Positions 55,700 through 64,000 of a DNA stretch of 64,000 bases are shown here, piece after piece. The first letter of the stretch is position 1; every line of letters begins with the position of its first letter. The position numbers and the translations under genes are program-made. The stretch is from Cliona cf. orientalis (lineage: Eukaryota; Porifera; Demospongiae; Clionaida; Clionaidae): positions 808,001 to 872,000 of the forward strand of contig OZ005690.1 of assembly GCA_963930775.1 (NCBI GenBank), given 5' to 3'. The notes below the pieces were generated by a model. It did not search any database. It was not told the DNA's origin and saw only the letters and a program-made list of their open reading frames with translations.

Positions 55700-57010
55700 A
55701 TGGCGACTGGTCGCGAGCACGGTAAAGGAGGCTATGATTATGAGTTTGTCAGCCCTCCTCCGAAGTCCCTGGAGTGTTCAGTCTGCTTGCTGACCTTACG
55801 AGACCCTCACGTCATTAGTTGCTGTGGGAACGAGTTCTGTCAAGCCTGTATCGAGCGTGTGAAGAGAGATCGCAAACCATGCCCCTTGTGTAATGAACAG
55901 AACTTTACCACAATGCTACACAAGAAGCTAGTTCGTGAAGTGAACGCCCTAGTGATCCGTTGCCCACAGAAGGAGCTGGGTTGTGAGTGGAAGGGAGAAT
56001 TGGGGCAGGTACAGCGACATCTAAACCCAGGGGCAGGAGTATCTTCCGCTCAGGGATGTGAGTTTCTTACAGTAGAATGTGCTTATCGTTGTGGAGCACA
56101 GTTGCAACGGTGATTAATTCAAGAGCATGAGATGGAAGCATGCCCAAAGCGACCAATAGAAATGCAAGTAGCGAGTTTGATGAGAAGATTTGAAGTGGTT
56201 GTGATTGAGAATCAAACGCTCAAGCAAGAACTTTACGAAACCAAGAAAATCCATCAGCAAAGTTTGGATGAGATGAAACAGAAAATTGACAAAACCAAGA
56301 AAATGCATCAACAAGGTTTGGCTCAAGTGAAGCAGGAGCTGGGTGATTTGAAGCAGGCACATCGTCAACAGAGAGAAGAGCTGCTTGAAGCTAAGGAAGA
56401 GAATAAGCTCCTTCGGAGAGCCAATGAAAACCTCCGGAGGGTATGTGATGTACTAAAGACTGAACAGAAACAAATTGAAGCAAATGTTGACGATATCCAA
56501 AAGAGAAAAATCACTGGTTTAGAGAAGAAATATTCATCTCTACAGGCTGCGTCAATGCCACTGCCAGTGCCCCCATTTTATATACTATTGACTAACTTCA
56601 ATCACCATCGGTTAAATAACCACCTATTCAAGAGTGAGCCATTTTATTCTCATGCTGGTGGCTACAAAATGGTGATCATCATCCGACCAAATGGCTTTAA
56701 TTTATGGCAAGGAACTCATGTTTCTCTACATGTATTCTTGCTCCCTGGAGAATTCGATGATCAACTTCGTTGGCCATTTAATGGTACAATTATAGTAGAG
56801 GTATATGACTGTGTCAGTGAGAGGTGGTCATTCAAACGAGTGATTGAGATGAATGAAAGAGAGTTTGGTGCTGGTGCTGTTAGTAGATGTGTTGATAAAA
56901 TATTTTGGGACGGTGCTGGATTCGATGACTTTTTGTCATTTGCTCACCTAGGCAGGTGTATTAGTGGGGCTAGTAGTCTCAGGATTAGAATAACAAGAAT
57001 AGACATTTAA
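55700..57010 (+). pseudogene. TRAF-type gene with one nonsense codon between zinc fingers and coiled coil
   Basis: Starts MATGREHGKGGYDYEFVSPP; RING and zinc fingers are intact (CSVCLLTLRDPHVISCCGNE, CPLC, VECAYRCGAQLQR). Codon 138 at 56111-56113 is TGA where paralogues have CGA (Arg). The same frame then runs to 57010 with a longer coiled coil (extra MHQQ/KIHQQ block) and a full MATH domain (LPVPPFYILLTNFNHHRLNN). CACGTGAC lies about 15 bp before the start. It is the sister of the intact 38196 gene. A RING-only protein of 137 residues or a start at 56132 (292 residues) are the possible products. Confidence 0.88.
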
Positions 57011-57268
57011 ATTATCAATGTTATAATAAAAATTAATGAATGTAGCTATAGACTATAATTTACTGTACCAGGTCCTTTTAATTTGTGACTATTGTTAGGC
57101 CTTAGCTTACATTATTCTTTTTCTGGTCAAAATTAATTAAAGAGTTCTGTTGCAGTTGCTGACATTGAACCAAATTTAATAACTGGCTGCTGGAGGGAAA
57201 AACTGGGCATTGCATGCCTCAAGACAACACATGCGCACTAAGTCATGTGACCACAGCAAGTCATGATC

Positions 57269-58283
57269 ATGTCTTCGATGGAGCACAAGGAATCACTAAA
57301 GGGTGGCTACGATTAATTAGTATGAGTTTGTCAGCCCTCCTCCGAAGTCCCTGGAATGTTCAGTCTGCCTTCTGACCTTATATGACCCTCATGTCATTAT
57401 AGCTGCTGCGGAAACAAGTTCTGTCAGGTGTGTATCGAGTGCGTGAAAAGAGATGGCAAGCCATGCCCCCTGTGTAATGAACAGAACTTCACCACAATGC
57501 TACACAAGAAACTGGTTCGTGAGGTGAACGCTCTGGTGATTTGTTGCCCACAGAAGGAGTTGGGCTGTGAGTGGGAGGGAGAACTGGGGCAGCTACAGCG
57601 ACACCTAAACCCAGGGGCAGGAGTATCTTCCACTCAGGGATGTGAGTTTCTTACAGTAGAATGTGCTTATCATTGTGGAGCACAATTGCAACGGCGATTG
57701 ATTCAAGAGCATGAGATGGAAGCATGCCCAAAGCAACCAATTGAAATGCAAGTAGCAAGTTTAACGAATAGATTTGAAGCTGTCGTGACAGAGAATCAAA
57801 TACTCAAGCAAGAACTTGACGAAACCAAGAATTTAAAAATGCATCAACAAAATTTGGATGAAGTGAAGCAGGAGCTGGGTGATTTAAAGCAGGAAAATTA
57901 TCAACAGAGAAAAGCTGTGTGAGGCAAAGGAAGCCAATTAAAATCTTCAAAGGGTAACTATATAATATGATCAATGTACTAAAAGCTGAACAGACAGAAA
58001 CAAATTGTAGCAAATCACGATTGACATACAAAAGAGAAAAATCGCTACTTCAGAGAAGAAATATTCATCTCTACAGACCACAACAATGAAGCAAAGAGAA
58101 GAGCTCCAGACACATAACATTCCACTACCAGTGCCTCCATTTTACTTTAACTTAGTACCAAATGTCGAACACTACCAGAGTAATGACTTCAGTTTTCACA
58201 GTGAACCATTTTATTCTCAACCTGGAGGGTATAAAATGATAGTACAGATATGTCCAAATGGTTAATATGGTGATGCTAGTATG
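57269..58283 (+). pseudogene. TRAF-type gene, multiply damaged and truncated
   Basis: Starts MSSMEHKESLKGGYD, then small insertions (near 57315 and 57400) break the RING. Zinc fingers and part of the coiled coil are open from 57428 to 57922; later indels follow, and the MATH domain starts (VPPFYFNLVPNVEHYQSND, FYSQPGGYKM) but is cut off near 58283 by the unrelated repeat-rich element. CATGTGAC stands upstream, as in other copies. Confidence 0.85.
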
Positions 58284-59135
58284 GAGCTTAATCTGTGCCA
58301 AAAATACAACTTCAGCTAAAGCTACCACTACTGCTACATCATCCTAATTCGCTACACCATCTGCTACTGCATCCGCGTTTCGCTGTCCGCTACTGCATCC
58401 GCATTCGGCCGTCCGCTACCGTGTCCGCTACTTCATCCGCATTCAGCCGTCCGCTACTGCATCTGCATCTGTGTGGACTCCGATACGTTAAAGCGCATGC
58501 GCGTACAAGATTGTACCTCGCGAGTGAAGTTCTTGCACGCCGCATAATAGACGTGACATGCATCAATGGTGACGGTTAATAGCTTCGTCCCCCATTTGGT
58601 TGTTACCATTGTAAAAGATGTGATTATAGAGGATATGTAAGCCACGCCCACCACCAAATAATTACCTGGCAAGAATATAAAAGTGTGAATCTGGAGTCGA
58701 TGTTGCCCATAGGTGCTTTCCAGAGGGAGGCGATTCTATTCTAAGTGTCTTCTCTTGGGACCCCTTGCGAGCGAAGCTGCAAGTAGCGATTACGGACCTC
58801 CAAATTTCACCAATTTTTTCGCGGAACTTCTCCCAGTTGGATATCAATGTTCGAGTACCAGAAGGTAGCTCTCCACGAGCTCTATCCAACGGCGCTTGTA
58901 ACACGATCGTAGGCAAACCGTTACGAAGCCACGCCCACCTAAACTTTCTCCATAGAAACTTAATACAAGCAAAAATGAAGCTAGCGGCGATTTCGCACAA
59001 CCGATTTGCAAGGTTAAGGTACCATTAAATTGCGTGGGCGTGAGGTGGGGGATATGACACCTAAACCACATCAAAGTCATTAGTGAGGTGCATGTTGTGT
59101 AACCACGCCCTTTTAATTGCACAGGTCTCAGGGGT

Positions 59136-59760
59136 GTGGCTGCTAGAGCCGGAAGTGTTCATTTAATATCCTCCATGGACCGGAAGCCGAGCCGGAAGGG
59201 AGGGGCCAGGCCACGCCCAAAACAGCCCCACCCTGTTCCCCAAGGACCACCATTCTCAATCAAGTGCCTACTAACCACCGGATGTCCACCGGAAGCCCAC
59301 AATCAATCGCAATTAAAACACACAGCTTCCTCAAGGCCAAAACACACACAAACACTTGGAGGCCGTTCTGCCACACCGCCCACGCAAGAGCTCACCTCAT
59401 TTCCTGTGTGGGCGGAGTAACAACACGTCATCGCAACCACATCCGCTTCAAACCATCGTCAGCTTCCGTCCAGCCGTACAGGCCCCTCGATCGCACCGCC
59501 GTACAGTGCCTCATTAACAGACATGGCCTCACCTTTGACCTCCTGCCACGCCCCCAAAGCCTCCTCGCGGGGTTCAAAGGTCACCACCGCAGCCGGGACA
59601 CGCCCACCTATCGCCGAGGCCAAGTCCCAGGCGCCGATGTCCAAGCACTGGCCCGTGAAGCCACGCCCAATCGGAAGCAATAAAACCTGCATTAACGCAC
59701 ACGCACACACTCCACACAGTGCCAGGAACACGCCCACATGCTTAATTAGGCCTAATAAGC
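59136..59760. other. GC-rich segment with no identified gene
   Basis: Clearly richer in C (many CCACGCCC words) than the surroundings. Open frames of 90-140 codons exist on both strands but overlap one another and match nothing I recognise. A T-run of about 25 bases follows at 59761-59785. Confidence 0.4.
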
Positions 59761-59789
59761 TTTTTTTTTTTTTTTTTTTTTTTTTCAAG

Positions 59790-60165
59790 GCGACCTGAAC
59801 ACTAAGCAGAAAAAAAATTGTCCAAAAATCACCATATAATCGAGCTGGGTACATAGTGGAACCATACAATGCAAGCAGGCAGCCTAAATTTCAATTTTGT
59901 CAAAAAGTTGGTAAAGGTCGTCACGTTTATGTGCGCGCGTGGCCCCGCCCCTCACGTAGCGCGTGGGCGGAAACATTGCAAACGCATGGCTTCCCTGTAC
60001 AAACATATGGGGAAACTTCAAAGGGCCGTAACTTTGATTCTAAGGCATGAATCAAAATTCCTGAAGGTCAAATCTCTGCATTCGATCCATTCTGCGCGCC
60101 GGTGCAAAAATTATGTCCCCAAGTGCTCCCAGTTCCCTCCTGAATTAATTAATTAAAAATCTTTT
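59790..60165. repeat. ~370-bp dispersed repeat, copy 1
   Basis: Begins CAAGGCGACC and contains ACACTAAGCAG, CTGGGTACATAGTGGAACCA and GCGCGTGGCCCCGCCCCTCA; matches 62708-63090 in the same orientation at about 90% identity. It ends in a T-rich stretch. It has no inverted ends; a SINE-like or other retroposed unit is possible but unproven. Confidence 0.8.
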
Positions 60166-61673
60166 TTTTTTTTCAAGCTAAACCACACCATAAGATAAAA
60201 GAATTACAACAACCTGTAATTAAGAAATACCATGTCATTTGTATGGAGGACCATAGAATGTAACCATACAAGTTTTATGAAGCATTATTATTCAAAAGCC
60301 TCGGCAAATCTTACTATTGTGTGGCACACACAAGTGGGCCATGTATCACTTGTCAGCTACTATATACAAAGTCTAGTTCAACAACAAAATATTATGTGCA
60401 CACAAGTTGCAATTACATTTTACACATAGTATGTGCAAAGCCTTGATGAATCACTGTTGCATTATGGTTGCATACCATTTCCCGCTGATGAGTATGTATG
60501 ATATTGTGTGTACATACATAATAATATGCCAAATCTCAATTAAGTTGCTCGCACATAATTTTAATTACAAGGCAGAGTATTATAAACATTAACTGATATG
60601 CTACATACTGCAGCTGTTGATGGCCACCTGAAATTCCAAAAGCATAATAATTTATACTATCCGGCTGAAGCTACTGTAGCACCTTGTGAATGACCACCTG
60701 ACACTCCTTTATCACTTGCAGTCAGTTGTCATACCATGCACCTGTGTATACACCATATCCAGCAGTTGCAGTGGTACCCACATGTATATACAATAATAGC
60801 AATAGTTTAGTTAATGTCCAGGACCCACCATATTATCCAATGTAACTAGATTGATATCCTTGATCTCTGTAAGCTGATGAAGTTGGAAGTTGTTTCTACT
60901 TTCCTAATATCAAAATAATAGCAATTATTATCATTATAGTAACAACTCAAGTATAGGTACCTATCAGAATTAGAATTAACGACTCTTATAGACTTACCAA
61001 TATGATCGAAAATTAATGTTGGCTTCGTAATAATCCAATGTCAAATACTGAAGATATAATTTATAGCTAAATTGCAGCAGTTAAAATTCTTTAGTACTAC
61101 CTACCTATAATGCAAAGTACGTGCACCTTAGTGGTTTGAACTTACCATTGATATCAATTCAGAGTTTAATTAGCTGTTACACCAAATCCAGTTTTATGTT
61201 GATATGACTGGTTGAGACTATAATATACACTCCTTGATGATAATAGCTATGTTAAAAGGTAAATAAATCTATTTTATAGCATGTACATTCTGCTAATTTT
61301 ATAATCGTGTGAGACAGCACCCCTTTGCACAATCATTAACATGGTAATAGCTATAATAAGTAGCTTTAATTATTATAACATCAGAAATGTACACAGGAAT
61401 TAATATACTGCTATAATAAAAGAAGTTATAGAGCTACCTAGCTAGATGGACACCTCAATATACAGTTTCAGAGTCGTCACAATCTCTCAATCCCTGTATA
61501 GAGTGTTGCCGTGTGTGCAGATTAGGTGAGTACAGTGTAAATATCAGACAGGAATACAAAATTAAATACACTATATATAGCATGATATGGCATGCAGAGA
61601 CCATAATATTATGTGGGCCTATAGCTATAATTATAGTTAGCACGATTTCAAAGGCTAGCCTTGTCATAATACG
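60166..61673. other. Gene-free AT-rich DNA
   Basis: No gene, RNA or clear repeat that I can support. It would be the inner part of the candidate Foldback-like element. Confidence 0.4.
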
Positions 61674-62008
61674 CAGGGGCGGATCCAGGATCTATCGGAG
61701 GGGGGTTCTTACTAATAGAATGCGCGCGAAAATTTTAAGCCACGCCCACTTCGCTCGTTGACCACGCCCATTTCTCGCTAGATGGCATGTTCGTGGGTCT
61801 TGTAAGGCGCTCCAAGACTTCAAATATTCACTAAAAAACGTCCAAGTAGGTGAGCTAGAGACAGAGGCTTTAGTACTGTAGCTAGCTAAAAGGAAGGGGG
61901 GTTCTATGAAGCCTAGATTTTACACTACTACACAGGCTAAGTACTAGACAGCTAGTCAGAAAGGGGGGTTCGTTCGAACCCAACGAACCCCCTCTGGATC
62001 CGCCACTG
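61674..62008. mobile_element. hAT-like short element (CAGGGGCGGATCC ends)
   Basis: 335 bp from CAGGGGCGGATCCAGGATCT to a right end reading TGGATCCGCCACTG, with subterminal GGGGGGTTC words on both sides. The CAG...CTG ends fit hAT; a clean 8-bp duplication is not seen. Confidence 0.65.
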
Positions 62009-62633
62009 ATACACTAGACTATATAGAAATAAAGACTTTCAGGTTTAGGGCTGGTTCATTCACCATACGAGTCCCACCATGATGGCTTGGTCATAGCCAA
62101 ACGCATGTAGCTCATGCAACAAACACACAATTTTATTTTAATTTACCTCCTTTCGATCAGGATGAGTGCATGAAGCTTCGCTGGACTCCACTTAGTGAAG
62201 ATAGGCAGTTTTAGCTAACTCTATACGTAGTACCAACTCCTTCCTGTAACTAGTAGTGCCGCTCTCGGATCGACGCTCGGACGTCCTTGAGTATTTTTAG
62301 TACCTCACGTTCATTAGCCAAGGCAAAGGTTACCTTCGCGCGATCCCGAACAAACCCACAGGTATGCTCGTTTGTCCTGATTAAGTAGTACGCGGTATGC
62401 GCGATTGGGCGAAAACGTCATAGCCTGCGATCGAGTTTGTACAGGCTCTATGGACGTACGTGAAATACGGGACTTCCCCCATGCGTTAAAACCACTAAAT
62501 CTAGCGTTTACTCGGATATGAAAGTAAAACTAAAAATTCTGCCCACAACATTTTTAAAGATTTTTCATTCTGTCCATGTATATAAAATTTTATCTCATAA
62601 AACCCTTCCCACGGCTAGATAAGTTAATTATTT

Positions 62634-62660
62634 ACATTACATTACATTACATTACATTAC
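62634..62660. repeat. (ATTAC)n short tandem repeat
   Basis: About five copies of a 5-bp unit, immediately upstream of the second dispersed repeat. Confidence 0.85.
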
Positions 62661-62707
62661 TCATACGGAAATTCTTTTATCTTATGGTGTAACTACTTAG
62701 TGTTTAA

Positions 62708-63090
62708 CAAGGCGACCAGAACACTAAGCAGAAAAAAAAATATCCAAAAACCACCATATAATGGAGCTGGGTGCATAGTGGAACCATACAATGCAAGCAG
62801 GCAGCCTAAATTTCAATTTTGTCAAAAAGTTGGTAAAGGTCGTCACGTTTATGTGCGCGCGTGGCCCCGCCCCTCACGTAGCGCGTGGGCGGAAACATTG
62901 CAAACGCATGGCTTCCCTGTACAAACATATGGGTAAACTTCAAAGGGCCGTAACTTTGATTCTAAGGCGTGAATCAAAATTTTCTCATGTCAAATCTCGT
63001 GTTTTGACCCATTCTGCGTGCCGGTGTAAAAATTATCTCCCCAAGTGCTCCCAATTCCTCCAAACATTTTTCGCGCAGGAAATCTTTTTT
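62708..63090. repeat. ~370-bp dispersed repeat, copy 2
   Basis: Second copy of the 59790-60165 repeat. It is bracketed by CTACTTAGTGTTTAA on both sides (about 62692 and 63098), which may be a target duplication of an insertion. Confidence 0.8.
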
Positions 63091-64000
63091 TTTTTTCTAC
63101 TTAGTGTTTAATTTTTTAAGTCGTTGCGGTTAATAGTTAAGAAAGAATGCTTTGATCTTGCTTTGATGTGGGCAATTACCGGCCTTTTCTTCAGGGGCCA
63201 CTTCCGGTCGCTAATTACACGCGCATAATCATCCCTGGCCGATTCTGGACACGCCCACCTTCGACCAAAAGCACTCGTATGGCCTCTTCGGCCACGCCCC
63301 TTCACGATTCGCTAATTGAATTAGCCATTCCTGACGCTCACGCCCACGCAATTAAATGGTACCTTAAGGCCTCGATAGATAGCTTTTTCATTGAGCTATC
63401 TACTGCAATTTGTTTCATGAGAGTACTCCTAGCCAGAGCCGAGATATTCACGATCTACTGCAGGCCCTTGGAGGTCCGTAATCGCTACTGCAAGACAAGT
63501 AACGAATTCTTTAGCTAGGCGATCGACATAAGTCACATGATTAGGCAGGATGTGCACGTGCGCTAGCTTGCTCTCTGCGCATGCGCACAAATATGTAGGT
63601 AGAGGTCGTCGACCACACATGCACAATAATAGCACAGGGATAGAGGAGTGAGCGAGCAAAGCGAGCTCACTCCTTGTAATAGTATAATAATATATAGCAC
63701 GCAGATTTTAGATCTCTATAATATAGCTAGTAACCATCGTCACCATTGATACATGCCACGTATATTATGCCGCATGCGAGAACTTCGCTTGCGAGGTACA
63801 ATCTTATATTAAATATTATGCGCATGCGCTTTAATGGATCTGAGTCTACGCAGATGCAGTAGTGGACACAGCAGCGGACAGCTAAATACTGATGCAGTAG
63901 CGGAAGGCTGAATGGGGATGCAGTAGCGGACGGCTGAATGCGGATGCAGTAGCGGACTCGGTAGCAGACACAGTAGCGGACAGCTGAATGCGGATGCAGT

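Larger units (their letters stand above)
58284..64000. mobile_element. Second Foldback-like element, right end beyond the window
   Basis: The left arm starts where the TRAF pseudogene breaks off. At 58320-58470 it holds tandem copies of about 25 bp (CTGCATCCGCATTCAGCCGT and variants). The same repeats lie in reverse complement at 63840-64000. Further inverted matches in mirrored order: AAGATTGTACCTCGC, ATCAATGGTGACG, AGCGATTACGGACCTCCAA and AATTGCGTGGGCGTGAG. The arms are thus roughly 700-750 bp with gaps. No transposase is recognised inside. The end and target duplication cannot be checked. Confidence 0.6.

Noticed and set aside
59136-59869. Open frames of 90-139 codons on both strands
   Set aside because: They overlap one another, lie in a GC-rich repeat-like segment and show no domain I recognise.
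61960-61990. tRNA-like TTCGAACCC words
   Set aside because: They belong to the inverted GGGGGGTTC subterminal repeats of a hAT-like element; no cloverleaf can be drawn.

Overview
The window looks like nuclear DNA of an early-branching animal, most likely a sponge. This is inference from AT-rich, intron-dense animal genes, a large local RING/TRAF family and very many short inverted-repeat transposons; no marker in the window fixes the species.

Layout. (1) 0.3-7.2 kb, minus strand: a complete 15-exon kinesin-14 gene (KIFC1/HSET type, 793 codons when spliced). It shares a 229-bp divergent promoter with (2) 7.5-16.5 kb, plus strand: a pyroglutamyl-peptidase I gene followed by a tandem array of five relatives, three single-domain and two double-domain. 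Relics of the PGPEP1 3' end mark the duplication unit. (3) 16.5-22 kb: gene-free DNA bounded by near-identical 45-bp inverted repeats, with a 120-bp tandem repeat and a long poly-G run. (4) 22-40 kb and 41.8-58.3 kb: two copies of one segmental duplication. Each holds TRAF-type genes (RING, TRAF zinc fingers, coiled coil, MATH), a relic of the last exons of the kinesin gene, and the 3' half of a gene I recognise as M1AP (meiosis 1 associated protein) with another TRAF gene nested in an intron. Three TRAF genes are intact (25.4, 38.2, 41.8 kb); the others carry nonsense, frameshift or insertion damage. Both M1AP halves also carry lesions.

Mobile DNA. The nested TRAF gene of copy 1 was hit twice: by an IS1595/Merlin-type DNA transposon with an intact, one-intron transposase, and by a young, whole-looking Ty3/gypsy LTR element. 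In copy 2 the kinesin relic is split by a 6.0-kb element (43,348-49,349). It has a 10-bp target duplication, 38-bp terminal inverted repeats and two opposed arrays, about 2.8 and 3.0 kb, of an 18-bp minisatellite. This has the architecture of a Foldback element and is the most unusual object in the window. A second candidate of the same kind runs from about 58.28 kb to the window end. At least ten smaller inverted-repeat elements are also described, several with clear target duplications.

How the genes relate. The kinesin (spindle assembly) and M1AP (meiosis) are ordinary cell-division genes. The TRAF genes are probable ubiquitin-ligase/adaptor signalling genes. The PGPEP1 family are cytosolic peptidases or derived binding proteins. 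No operon or shared pathway is suggested; the link is duplication driven by, and littered with, transposons.
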